Part shown: positions 43,422 to 52,246 of the stretch, piece after piece
Layout: each line of letters opens with the position of its first letter
Numbering within the stretch: the first letter of the stretch is position 1
Origin: Nitrobacter vulgaris
Lineage (GTDB): Bacteria > Pseudomonadota > Alphaproteobacteria > Rhizobiales > Xanthobacteraceae
NCBI RefSeq assembly: GCF_002028545.1
Contig: NZ_MWPQ01000044.1
Coordinates: 62,001 to 126,000 of the forward strand
Direction of reading: 5' to 3'
DNA: 64,000 bases
The notes under the pieces: model-generated
Seen by the model: only the letters and a program-made list of their open reading frames with translations
Databases searched by the model: none
Told to the model about the DNA's origin: nothing
Made by a program: the position numbers and the translations under genes

Positions 43422-44051
43422 ATGCGCATTTTAGATTATTGCAGAACTTCCGCTATTTCCTCCCTTGTCGCAACCGCTCTGGTGACAGCGGGATTAGGGT
43501 CCGCTCTCGCGGGTGATCCCACCGGGGATTGGCTGGTTGCCGACGGAGTCGCCAAAGTCCGGGTGGCCGAATGCAAGGGCAGCATGTGGGGTGCGATCTC
43601 CTGGGAAAAAGAGCCGGGCGTCGACAGCAATAATGCCGACCACGCCAAGCAAACCCGGCCCACGCTCGGCATGCCATTGCTGTTTGATATGAAGAAAAAA
43701 GCGAACGAAGATCTTTGGGAGGGGCAGGTCTACGACGCGAAAACCACCGGCCGGCTTCAAACGGCCAGCATCCGTCTGCTGGACCCTGATAAGCTCGAGA
43801 TCAAGGGTTGCATGCTCGGCATCCTATGCGGCGGCGAGACCTGGACCCGCGCCGCCCCCCCGATTCCAAGCAGCCCGTCCAACAGTCACAGTCCTGCCAG
43901 CACCGCGCCAAAGGCAGGCATGGCCAAGACCGCTCCATCGAAGTCTGCGCACAAGACCATCGGTCAAAAGTCCGCTACCAGTGCCACCCCGCCGACCGAT
44001 CCTGTCGGCGATATCTGTCTACTTCCCGACATCGCGGGGACGGCCCATTAA
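43422..44051 (+). CDS. DUF2147 secreted protein
   Basis: The protein has 209 aa from MRILDYCRTS (ATG 43422, AGGA upstream); an ATG at 43398 is also possible. The signal peptide (SLVATALVTAGLGSALAG) is followed by a DUF2147 domain, GDWLVADGVAKVRVAECKGSMWGAISW, with the GCMLGILCGGETWTR end (cysteines may form a disulfide). The C-terminal 60 residues are Pro/Ser/Lys rich and probably disordered. It is convergent with hpnN (33-bp 3' overlap). DUF2147 proteins are lipocalin-like periplasmic proteins of unknown function. Confidence 0.88.
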   Translation: MRILDYCRTSAISSLVATALVTAGLGSALAGDPTGDWLVADGVAKVRVAECKGSMWGAISWEKEPGVDSNNADHAKQTRPTLGMPLLFDMKKKANEDLWEGQVYDAKTTGRLQTASIRLLDPDKLEIKGCMLGILCGGETWTRAAPPIPSSPSNSHSPASTAPKAGMAKTAPSKSAHKTIGQKSATSATPPTDPVGDICLLPDIAGTAH

Positions 44052-46628
44052 CGCGGGCTGAAACAAGAGCACCGCGGCAAGGGTGGTGATGAGCGACAGC
44101 GCCAGTAGCTTACCCATGCTTGCCGTGCCCGGATGACTCGACAACCACAGGCTACCGAAAGCGGTCGCGGTTGTCAGAGCGCTGAAGAAGATCGCCCGCG
44201 TGAGGCTTGATTGCAGCAGGTTCGTTCTGCCGGATCGCCAGGCCGTGACATAATAAATCTTGAACGCCACGCCGACGCCGAGCAGCAACGGCAACGCGAC
44301 AATGTTGGCGAAGTTGAGAGGAAGCCCGATCATCACGCAGATCTCGAGCGTCACCGCTCCCGCCACCAGCAGCGGCACCAGTGTCAGCAGCACATCGGTA
44401 ATTCGGCGTAGTGCCAGCCAGAGCAGGATGCTGATGGAGATCAAAGCCCAGAGTCCCGCCTCGATAAACGCCTTAACGATGGTGTCGCCGGACTTGAGAA
44501 TCGATACCGGCCCGCCGATGGCGTTGGGCGCAGCCGCGAGCACAGCGCTGGCAAATTTTCGCAGCGTCTCATTGTGGTCCGGATCTCCGCGCGGCAACAC
44601 TTCGACGCGCGTAATGCCGTCTTCGCTCTTCCAGAGCTTCACGAAATCCGGTGGCAAGGATTCAAGGGTGACAGGTTCGGCTTTCAGTAAATTTCGAAGC
44701 TGTTCGAACATGATCTTGAGCGGTTCGACGAAGGTGGCTTGCGCTTTTTCACGCATGGCTTCGTTCGAATCGGCCAGCCGGGTAAGATCGTCAGCCAGCC
44801 GCTTTGCGGCCGCGGCACCCGGTCCCTGATGAGTGCCGGCCGCTTTCCGCAGACTATCGGCGGTGCTCTTCAGCGCATCGACATTCTCCTCGTCGGAGGG
44901 CGGCGGATCAATCGAATCCGGATTGAGCGCTGGACCAAGAATTTTAGCGCCTCGCGCAATCAGCTTGAGTTTCTCAGGCTGGTCAGCCGGGACAAAGCTA
45001 TCGAGCGACCGGGTGCGTGCAACTTCAGGCACTTCGGCGAGCCGGGCCTCGACCCGCTGAGCTTCCTGCTCGGACTTGACCATTACGTTGATGGCGTTCG
45101 CGCCGGTATCGGGATCTCTCCGCAAATCCAGATATGTGGCGATCGATTCGACCTTTGAGCTCCTTAGGTGGATCGGATTGAAATCGAAGCGCAGGAAGTA
45201 AAGCGCTGGCGCTCCGAGAATGACGACTGCAATCGTGCCGCCGACGATCGCCACGCGATAGTCTTCGAGAAAACGGTCGAGCGGGGCCAAAAACGCGTAG
45301 CCGACCGGCTCTTTCTCACCCGGCGGGTTCAGAAGACGCAGCAACGCGGGAAGAACGGTGATGCTTGTGAGAAACGCGATCAACATACCCACGCCGGCGA
45401 TTCTGCCGAGTTCCGACACACCCTTGTAATCCGTCGGCAGGAACGACAGGAAACCCGCCGCAGTCGCCATCGCCGCCAGCGACAGCGGGACCGAGGAACG
45501 CTTCGCCGCCACCAACAACGCCTTTTCCAGATCGTCGGTCTTGAACCGCTCGGAACGGTAGCGGACGCTATACTGAATGCCGAAATCAACGCCGAGGCCG
45601 ATAAACAGCACGGCAAAGGCGATCGACAGCAGATTGAGCGATGTCACCATCATGAGGCCGACCGCCGTCGTGACCGCGAGTCCGACGAACAGCGTCGCAA
45701 ACACCGCGAAGATGATTTTCGGCGAGCGCAACGCCAGCCAAAGGATCACCAGCACGATCACCACCGTACCCACGCCGTTGACGATGGCGCCCTCCTGCAC
45801 GGTGGCGAATTCCTCATTGGCGATCGGCACCGGCCCGGTCAGTCGGACGCGCGCACTAAACTTGCCGGCAAGATCCAGATCGAAGGCGGCTCTACGGATC
45901 GCATCGGTGGCATCCTTGCCCGGCTCGAGCGCATTGAAATCGAGGTACGGCTTGATCTGGATCAGCGAGCGGAGATCGGAAGCGGCCAGGGGCTGGTCGC
46001 TTGCGAGCTGACGCCAGGAGAAGGTGCCGCTTCCCTTGGTCAGGACGTCCTCAACGCTCTGGGCAATCGCCGAGAACGGCCGCGCCGTGCTGTCCAGCTC
46101 GAACTGACCCCGCTTCAAGCCGACCAGCGCCGTTTCGAGCGCAGCGGTCAGCCCGCGCAAGCTCGGATCGCCGGCCATGATCTCGACCAGCGGCGCGGCC
46201 TCGCCAAACTGGCCCGTGAGCTGTTTGACCTCCTCAGTGGGAAGGAACAACAGGCCGTTCCGTTCGAAAAACGGCCCTCCGCCGAGTAGCTGAACCGATT
46301 CGAAATTGCGGTGGTCGTTCTTGAGTCTCGCGGCCAGCATGGCACCGGCAGTGCTGGCAAATTCCGCCGTGGGGGCCTCCACGACCGCAAGGATCAGTCT
46401 TTCCTGGTCGAACGCCTTCTCGAAAGCAATGTCACGCTGCCGCCAATCCAGATCAGGCGAAATTAACTTATTGATATCAGTGTTTATTTCAAAGTACTTC
46501 GCCGAATAGAAGACCGCACCGGCGGCCAGCACGATCGCAACCAACGCAGTAACCCAAGCAAACCGTGTGCAAGCCTTAACGATCGAAACAACAATACCTG
46601 TCAGCACATTCTTTCTTTCTGCTACCAT
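44019..46628 (-). CDS. hpnN: HpnN, RND-family hopanoid transporter
   Basis: The 869-aa inner-membrane protein has an N-terminal helix (about 17-40), a first periplasmic domain (about 45-260), six helices (SPKIIFAVFATLFVGLAV ...), a second periplasmic domain and six C-terminal helices, the RND/MMPL layout. HpnN moves hopanoids to the outer membrane in Rhodopseudomonas palustris, where the name originates. It is transcribed away from ispH-hpnH. The 3' end overlaps the DUF2147 gene. The call rests on family, size and locus. Confidence 0.9.
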   Translation of the reverse strand: MVAERKNVLTGIVVSIVKACTRFAWVTALVAIVLAAGAVFYSAKYFEINTDINKLISPDLDWRQRDIAFEKAFDQERLILAVVEAPTAEFASTAGAMLAARLKNDHRNFESVQLLGGGPFFERNGLLFLPTEEVKQLTGQFGEAAPLVEIMAGDPSLRGLTAALETALVGLKRGQFELDSTARPFSAIAQSVEDVLTKGSGTFSWRQLASDQPLAASDLRSLIQIKPYLDFNALEPGKDATDAIRRAAFDLDLAGKFSARVRLTGPVPIANEEFATVQEGAIVNGVGTVVIVLVILWLALRSPKIIFAVFATLFVGLAVTTAVGLMMVTSLNLLSIAFAVLFIGLGVDFGIQYSVRYRSERFKTDDLEKALLVAAKRSSVPLSLAAMATAAGFLSFLPTDYKGVSELGRIAGVGMLIAFLTSITVLPALLRLLNPPGEKEPVGYAFLAPLDRFLEDYRVAIVGGTIAVVILGAPALYFLRFDFNPIHLRSSKVESIATYLDLRRDPDTGANAINVMVKSEQEAQRVEARLAEVPEVARTRSLDSFVPADQPEKLKLIARGAKILGPALNPDSIDPPPSDEENVDALKSTADSLRKAAGTHQGPGAAAAKRLADDLTRLADSNEAMREKAQATFVEPLKIMFEQLRNLLKAEPVTLESLPPDFVKLWKSEDGITRVEVLPRGDPDHNETLRKFASAVLAAAPNAIGGPVSILKSGDTIVKAFIEAGLWALISISILLWLALRRITDVLLTLVPLLVAGAVTLEICVMIGLPLNFANIVALPLLLGVGVAFKIYYVTAWRSGRTNLLQSSLTRAIFFSALTTATAFGSLWLSSHPGTASMGKLLALSLITTLAAVLLFQPALMGRPRDVGK

Positions 46629-47056
46629 GTACGTATACGCACATGAACGGACCCGGCCCGGTTCTTCTGCCGGATCTAACGACTTTTATATGCTATTTCA
46701 GAGAATAAGGTGCGCAACACCTGCGGTGGGTTCTAGTTCGGGAGATTTGCCGACGATTCAAGCGCTTTGATATCGTTGGCTCCGCGGACGGCAAGTGACG
46801 AATCAGTGAGGGCCATTCGGGCGGGTACCCCATATCATAATACCGGAAATTCCAGTTCCGGATCAATCGTCGGCTAAAAAGCCTGCGTCATTGCAACGTT
46901 TTGTTCTGACGCAAAGGCCATATATATCATAGCGTTGAAATCCAGAGAGCGCGACCCGCAGATTATATACCTGTGACATTTCTTGAAGGCGCGTGGGATT
47001 ATTTAGAAGAACGTTCAGTTCTATGTGGAGTTACAGCATAATGCATAAGGTGCAAA
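46629..47056. other. divergent promoter region hpnN / ispH
   Basis: This 428-bp region holds no supported gene. It has a 6-bp-arm inverted repeat CCGGAA-N7-TTCCGG at 46843-46861 and AT-rich patches (ATATATATCA near 46920). AAGG at 47047-47050 serves as ribosome site of ispH. This is the longest regulatory gap of the hopanoid region and probably drives both divergent units. Confidence 0.5.
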
Positions 47057-48001
47057 TTGACTGATCCTCGTCCAATTGAAATTCTGCTGGCACAGCCGCG
47101 TGGATTCTGCGCAGGCGTCGTCCGCGCGATCGAGATCGTCGAGCGCGCGCTGGAGAAGTACGGACCCCCAGTGTATGTCCGCCACGAAATCGTTCACAAT
47201 AAGTACGTTGTGGAAAGCCTGAAAGATAAAGGGGCAATTTTCGTCGAGGATCTGTCGGAGGTTCCGCCGAAGGCCGTTACCGTGTTCAGCGCTCACGGCG
47301 TTGCGCGGAGCGTGGAAGAAGAAGCTTTTGCTCGCGGCCTGCCCGTGCTCAACGCCACCTGCCCGCTGGTCACCAAGGTTCACAACCAGGGCAAACGCTA
47401 CACGTCCAAGGGGCGAACCCTGATCTTAATTGGCCACGCTGGCCATCCTGAGGTTGAGGGAACTATGGGACAGGTTCCAGGCCCCGTCCTGCTTGTTCAG
47501 GATGTGGATGACGTCGCGGCCCTGACACTGCCTTCCGATACGCCGGTGGCCTATATTACCCAGACGACGCTCAGCGTTGACGACACCAAGGACATCATTC
47601 TCGCACTCCAGCAGCGTTTCACCGATATTCAGGGTCCCGACACACGCGATATCTGCTATGCAACACAGAATCGGCAATCTGCGGTAAGGGACCTCAGCAA
47701 GCTGGTGGACGTTATTCTAGTGGTCGGCGCAGCCAACAGTTCAAATTCGAACCGGCTGCGCGAAATCGGCACCGAAGTCGGCGTTGCAAGTTACCTCATC
47801 GCTGATGGCAGCGAACTCAACGCGGAGTGGTTGAAAGGGGCGAAAGCCGTGGGCATTACGGCCGGTGCCTCGGCTCCGGAAGTCCTTGTCGACGACGTCA
47901 TCGAGGCCTTGAAGCGCATCGGACCGATAGCCGTCTCGATACTGCCGGGACGGGAAGAAAACATCGAATTCCGGCTCCCGTCTGAACTCACCTCAGCTTG
48001 A
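47057..48001 (+). CDS. ispH: 4-hydroxy-3-methylbut-2-enyl diphosphate reductase
   Basis: IspH makes IPP and DMAPP, the last step of the MEP pathway, using a [4Fe-4S] cluster. The three cluster cysteines are visible: C18 in RGFCAGV, C102 in NATCPLV and C200 in [11 protein letters not shown]. The 314-aa protein is complete. The start is TTG at 47057: an in-frame stop (TAA at 47039) precedes it and no ATG or GTG fits, while AAGG lies 6 bp upstream. The gene is in the hopanoid locus, 45 bp before hpnH, and would supply precursor for squalene. Another ispH elsewhere in the genome is possible. Confidence 0.95.
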   Translation: MTDPRPIEILLAQPRGFCAGVVRAIEIVERALEKYGPPVYVRHEIVHNKYVVESLKDKGAIFVEDLSEVPPKAVTVFSAHGVARSVEEEAFARGLPVLNATCPLVTKVHNQGKRYTSKGRTLILIGHAGHPEVEGTMGQVPGPVLLVQDVDDVAALTLPSDTPVAYITQTTLSVDDTKDIILALQQRFTDIQGPDTRDICYATQNRQSAVRDLSKLVDVILVVGAANSSNSNRLREIGTEVGVASYLIADGSELNAEWLKGAKAVGITAGASAPEVLVDDVIEALKRIGPIAVSILPGREENIEFRLPSELTSA

Positions 48002-48046
48002 TCCCCTTCAAAATTTTAGCTGGTAACTCCAGAGAGAAGACTTGTG

Positions 48047-49216
48047 ATGGCAATACCGTTTTTTAAAGAACTGAAGATCGGCGGATATCTGATCAAGCAG
48101 AAGATGCTGGGCCGCAAGCGCTATCCGCTTGTGCTGATGCTCGAGCCGCTGTTCCGCTGCAATCTCGCCTGCTCCGGATGTGGCAAGATCGACTATCCCG
48201 ACGCGATCCTCAACCGTCGTATGAGCGCTCAAGAGTGCTGGGACGCAGCCGAGGAATGCGGCGCACCGATGGTTGCTATTCCCGGCGGCGAGCCGTTGAT
48301 TCACAAGGAGATCGGCGAGATCGTGCGCGGCCTTGTCGCGCGCAAGAAGTTCGTCTCGCTCTGCACCAACGCGCTGCTACTGGAGAAGAAGCTCGATCTG
48401 TTCGAGCCCTCGCCGTACCTGTTCTTCTCGATCCATCTCGACGGTCTGCGCGAGCACCACGACAAGTCGGTGTGTCAGACGGGCGTGTTCGACCGCGCGG
48501 TCTCCGCGATCAAGGCGGCGAAGGCGCGCGGTTTCACCGTCAACGTCAACGCCACGATTTTCGACAACTATCCTGCCGAAGAGATCGCAAAGTTCCTCGA
48601 CTTTACGGCCGAGCTTGGCGTCGGCGTCTCGATGTCGCCGGGTTACGCCTATGAGCGCGCGCCCGATCAGGAGCACTTCCTGAACCGCACCAAGACCAAA
48701 AAGCTGTTTCGTGATGTCTTCGCGCTCGGCAAGGGCAAGAAGTGGAATTTCATGCACTCCGGCCTGTTCCTCGATTTCCTCGCCGGCAACCAGGAATATC
48801 ATTGCACGCCCTGGGGGATGCCGGCGCGCAACATTTTTGGCTGGCAGAAGCCTTGCTACCTGCTCGGCGAGGGTTACACCAAGACCTTCAAGGAATTGAT
48901 GGAGACCACCGACTGGGACAGCTACGGCACCGGCAAGTACGAAAAGTGCGCCAACTGCATGGCGCATTGCGGTTACGAGCCGACCGCCGCCACCGCCGCT
49001 CTGAACAATCCGCTCAAGACGATGTTGGTGGCGTTGCGCGGCGTCCGGACGACGGGCCCGATGGCGCCCGAGATCGATCTCAGCAAGCAGCGTCCGGCGC
49101 AGTACATCTTTGCCGAGCAGGTTCAAAAGAAGCTGTCAGAGATCCGCAAGGATGAAGCGGCCGCCGCCGCTGCAAAAGAAGCAGCAAAAGAGCAAAAGGC
49201 TTCTACCGCAGCGTGA
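48047..49216 (+). CDS. hpnH: adenosyl-hopene transferase HpnH (radical SAM)
   Basis: HpnH adds an adenosyl group to diploptene, the first step toward bacteriohopanepolyols. The 389-aa radical SAM enzyme carries the cluster motif CNLACSGC (C38, C42, C45), AIPGGEPLIHKEI and, in the C-terminal part, further cysteines (YHCTPWG, CANCMAHCGYEP) that fit the SPASM-like tail. The start is the ATG at 48047; a GTG one codon earlier is possible. The last 30 residues are Ala/Lys/Glu rich. It forms a unit with ispH. Confidence 0.95.
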   Translation: MAIPFFKELKIGGYLIKQKMLGRKRYPLVLMLEPLFRCNLACSGCGKIDYPDAILNRRMSAQECWDAAEECGAPMVAIPGGEPLIHKEIGEIVRGLVARKKFVSLCTNALLLEKKLDLFEPSPYLFFSIHLDGLREHHDKSVCQTGVFDRAVSAIKAAKARGFTVNVNATIFDNYPAEEIAKFLDFTAELGVGVSMSPGYAYERAPDQEHFLNRTKTKKLFRDVFALGKGKKWNFMHSGLFLDFLAGNQEYHCTPWGMPARNIFGWQKPCYLLGEGYTKTFKELMETTDWDSYGTGKYEKCANCMAHCGYEPTAATAALNNPLKTMLVALRGVRTTGPMAPEIDLSKQRPAQYIFAEQVQKKLSEIRKDEAAAAAAKEAAKEQKASTAA

Positions 49217-49262
49217 CGCCATCCAGCGTTAGCGGCACCGGTTGGCATCAAGAAGCCGCTAA

Positions 49263-49309
49263 AGCATGATCCCGAAAAGCGGCAACCGGTTTTCGGTCAA
49301 GATCATGCT
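49263..49309. repeat. long palindromic intergenic repeat
   Basis: Outer arms AGCATGATC/GATCATGCT (49263-49271, 49301-49309) and inner arms CCGAAAA/TTTTCGG form a two-part hairpin. Similar elements are scattered in Bradyrhizobiaceae. It lies between the convergent ends of hpnH and hpnG and may act as a bidirectional terminator or RNA stabiliser. Confidence 0.65.
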
Positions 49310-49339
49310 CAATCGCAAAGAAGTAAAAAGAAATAAGAG

Positions 49340-49371
49340 AGTCTGATTCAACGACGTTGAAATCAGACTTT
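49340..49371 (+). terminator. possible terminator hairpin after hpnH
   Basis: AGTCTGATTCAACG and CGTTGAAATCAGACT pair with one bulged base and a tiny loop, followed by TTTCTTG on the plus strand. It lies 124 bp after hpnH. It resembles a second dispersed palindromic repeat type of this bacterial family, so the terminator role is tentative. Confidence 0.45.
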
Positions 49372-49384
49372 CTTGAATCTGACT

Positions 49385-50272
49385 TTAAAGAGCCGAGCCC
49401 GGCTTCAATTCCATCAAAGCCGCACGGGGTTGCGGCACATTCGCTCGCAAACCGGAAAAGCCTCGCGCCGGGACGGACTCTCCGGTACGACCTTTTCGAT
49501 GGCCTGGCCCCCGCGGTCTTGCGACCGACGGCGTTGCCATATAATCCGCCGGAACGAGACTCTCGCCGCCTAACAGAAAATTACGGCACCCGCGCAAGGA
49601 GCGGAGCGCCCGATTGAAATCGACTCCGGTAGATACCAGTGCGCCCAGGGTGAACGGATTTCGAGCAAGGCCACGAAGCACCTTCTTCAAGTCGATGTTG
49701 CCGTTTGGCTTAATGGCGTTGCGGGCGATCGCCGGCAGCGCCCGCGTTGCGGGATCACTGATCACGCGCAAGGCGGCAAAGGGGAGACCCGCCGCGGTAG
49801 CATAGGCGGCCGCGATGTGGCTTTCCATGTCGACCGCCGAAGCGCCGGTCGTAGCGTGGAGCACTGCCTTGCCGGCCTGCTCCAGGACGACCTGCTCGGC
49901 GCCGGCAAGCCCGGCGCGGACCACTTTCTGGCCGCCTAAACCGGAGCCGTTGATCAATTCCTCGCTGAGCGCAAGGCCTGCCCGCCACCGCGAAGTACCG
50001 TTCACAACTTCCGTGGCAACCACGACGTCTCCCGATTTCAGAGACGGATCAAGCCCACCGGCGACGCCGAAGCTGATCACGCCGCGTACCGTCGACGGAT
50101 CGAACCCCGCGAGAAGCGCCCGCAACTGCCGGGGATTGCTGCTGCTGCAAATGACAGTCATGCCGGGGCCCGCGGCGATGCGGGCTTCCTGAACCAGACC
50201 GGTCACAATCAATACCGGCCGCGGGTCAAAGGCATTGCCCGCGGATACGTCAATCGCCGCCCCCAAATTCAC
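49385..50272 (-). CDS. hpnG: HpnG, phosphorylase family hopanoid nucleosidase
   Basis: HpnG removes adenine from adenosylhopane to give ribosylhopane. The protein has a nucleoside phosphorylase-type fold with PVLIVTGLVQEARIA at the N-terminus, GVISFGVAGGLDPSLKSGDVVVAT in the middle and SAVDMESHIAAAYA, where the Met-Glu pair binds the ribose. It starts at a GTG (50272) overlapping the shc stop by GTGA. At 295 aa it is longer than usual. The last 65 residues (after FNRALRSLRGC) are Arg/Pro/Gly rich and unlike the family, perhaps from a lost stop codon. Confidence 0.88.
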   Translation of the reverse strand: MNLGAAIDVSAGNAFDPRPVLIVTGLVQEARIAAGPGMTVICSSSNPRQLRALLAGFDPSTVRGVISFGVAGGLDPSLKSGDVVVATEVVNGTSRWRAGLALSEELINGSGLGGQKVVRAGLAGAEQVVLEQAGKAVLHATTGASAVDMESHIAAAYATAAGLPFAALRVISDPATRALPAIARNAIKPNGNIDLKKVLRGLARNPFTLGALVSTGVDFNRALRSLRGCRNFLLGGESLVPADYMATPSVARPRGPGHRKGRTGESVPARGFSGLRANVPQPRAALMELKPGSAL

Positions 50273-52233
50273 ATCCCGACCCCTACCGCCTTGCTGTTGG
50301 TGCTTCTCAAATTCCGATACCGCGCCAGCGCCCAGAGCGGGAAGAATTTTGAGTAACCATGGTACCTCAGATAAAATACCCGTGGGAACCCCGTGGCCGT
50401 GTAGCGCTGCTCATCCCACAGGCCTTTTTTTGCTTGTGTGTCTATCAGGTACTCGATTCCCCGGGCTACTGCAGGATTTTCGACCTCGCCCGCAGCCATC
50501 AAGGCAAGCAACGCCCACGCGGTTTGCGAAGCAGTGGTGGGCGCCCCCTCGAATCCCTTATAATCGAGTCGGTAACTGACCGCATCCTCGCCCCAGCCGC
50601 CATCCGCATTCTGGATCGAGACCAGCCAGTCCACCGCCTTGCGAATCGCCGGATCCTGGCGATCCACCCCGGCGGCGTTGAGGGCGCAGAGAACCGACCA
50701 GGTGCCATAGATGTAGTTCAGGCCCCAGCGGCCATACCAGGATCCCTCGGCGAGCTGGGTCCGGCGCAGGTACTCAACTCCGGCCGCCAAGGACGGGCTG
50801 CTTTCAGTCGTCTCGCCGAGTTGCGCCAGCATCGAAACGCATCGCGCGGTGACATCCTCGGTCGGCGGATCGAGCAGCGCCGCATGGTCGGAGAACGGGA
50901 TGTTGTTGAGATAGTATTCAAGATTGTCGGCATCGAACGCGGCAAAGCCGCCGTCCCGGCTCTGCATCCCCTCGATCCACTCGCGGCCGCGTGCGATCGC
51001 CTCGTCATATTTATCGCTCCCGTCGTGACGGCGTACCCGGTCCATCGCCATGACCACGACAGCGGTGTCATCGAGATCGGGATAATGGCCGTTGGCATAT
51101 TGAAATGCCCAGCCACCCGGTCGCACGTCCGGGCGTTTCACCGCCCAGTCGCCCTTAAGAACGAGCTCCTGCTTAGGGAGCAGCCAGTCGAGGCTTTTGC
51201 CGGCGCTGTTCAGGGCCTCGGGTCCGCCGGATTCGAGCAGCGCGTGGCAACTCAGCGCGGTGTCCCAGATCGGCGATACACAAGGCTGGCAATAGGCCTC
51301 ATCCTTGCCGATCACCAGAAGCTTGTCGATGCCGCGTCGCGTCACCGCACGCGGTGGATGTTCCGGCGGAAACCCCAGCGCATCGTACATCATCACCGTA
51401 TTGACCATCGGCGGAAAGATCGCGCCGAGGCCGTCCTCGCCGTTGAGTCGCTCCTCGACGAACCCAATTGCCTTCTTCATAGCGCGCGCACGCAGCCACT
51501 TGGGAAACAGCGGCTCGATCTTTCGCAAGATCCAGTCAAGACCGCTGAACAACGCAAACCAGGCCGGGCTCTGATGCGGAGCTCTCTTCGGCGTGCGGAC
51601 GGTGGCCGGATCCTGAAGAAAAAGTTCGCGAATGCCGACGCCGCGCGGATTGCGCGCGCGGGGCTTCAGCACGGCCAGAACCATCAGCGGCACCATGGTG
51701 GTGCGCGCCCAATAGGAAATCTTGTTGAGATGAAACGGCGACCACATCGGCAACAGCATGATCTCGACCGGCAGAACCGGAACGCTGCGCCATGTCAGAA
51801 CTTCGAAGAACGCGAGCAGAAAGCGCGTGAAGACATTCACGTTGGCCGCGCCGCCGCGGGACAGGATCGCCTCGCGCGCGCGCGCCATGTGTGGCGCGTC
51901 GACGGAATCGCCGACCATCTTCAGTGCGAAGTAGGCCTTCACGCTGGCGCTCATGTCGAATGGGCCATCATGCACCAGTGGCCAGCCACCATGCGCGCCC
52001 TGGATGCGGCGGAGGTAAGCCGCGATCTTGGCTTCGAGCACTGTGTCGACCGGCTCGCCGAGGTAGTGTCGCATCAGGATGTATTCGGACGGGATGGTCG
52101 CGTCGGCCTCGAGCTCGAACACAAAATGACCGTCCGGCTGCTCGAAATTCAGCAGTCCGCGGGTGGCAGCGCCGATGCGGCCCCCGAGGACGGCGTCATC
52201 AATCGGCGCGGCCGTTGCGTTCATGGAACTCAT
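50269..52233 (-). CDS. shc: squalene-hopene cyclase
   Basis: The 654-aa triterpene cyclase makes hopene and hopanol from squalene at the inner membrane. The catalytic DxDD motif is DLDD at residues 386-389 (HYPDLDDTAVV). Several QW-type repeats are seen, for example QNADGGWGEDAVSYR near the C-terminus and QSRDGGFAAFDADN in the middle. The length is standard (about 630-660 aa). The start is at 52233; a second ATG at 52224 is possible. It is part of the hpnC-D-E-shc-hpnG operon, 14 bp after hpnE and coupled to hpnG. Confidence 0.97.
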   Translation of the reverse strand: MSSMNATAAPIDDAVLGGRIGAATRGLLNFEQPDGHFVFELEADATIPSEYILMRHYLGEPVDTVLEAKIAAYLRRIQGAHGGWPLVHDGPFDMSASVKAYFALKMVGDSVDAPHMARAREAILSRGGAANVNVFTRFLLAFFEVLTWRSVPVLPVEIMLLPMWSPFHLNKISYWARTTMVPLMVLAVLKPRARNPRGVGIRELFLQDPATVRTPKRAPHQSPAWFALFSGLDWILRKIEPLFPKWLRARAMKKAIGFVEERLNGEDGLGAIFPPMVNTVMMYDALGFPPEHPPRAVTRRGIDKLLVIGKDEAYCQPCVSPIWDTALSCHALLESGGPEALNSAGKSLDWLLPKQELVLKGDWAVKRPDVRPGGWAFQYANGHYPDLDDTAVVVMAMDRVRRHDGSDKYDEAIARGREWIEGMQSRDGGFAAFDADNLEYYLNNIPFSDHAALLDPPTEDVTARCVSMLAQLGETTESSPSLAAGVEYLRRTQLAEGSWYGRWGLNYIYGTWSVLCALNAAGVDRQDPAIRKAVDWLVSIQNADGGWGEDAVSYRLDYKGFEGAPTTASQTAWALLALMAAGEVENPAVARGIEYLIDTQAKKGLWDEQRYTATGFPRVFYLRYHGYSKFFPLWALARYRNLRSTNSKAVGVGM

Positions 52234-52246
52234 GGCGACTGATGTC

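Noticed and set aside
49357-49617. Plus-strand frame opposite the 3' part of hpnG
   Set aside because: It is antisense to hpnG and composed of low-complexity residues; its start lies in a repeat-derived hairpin region.
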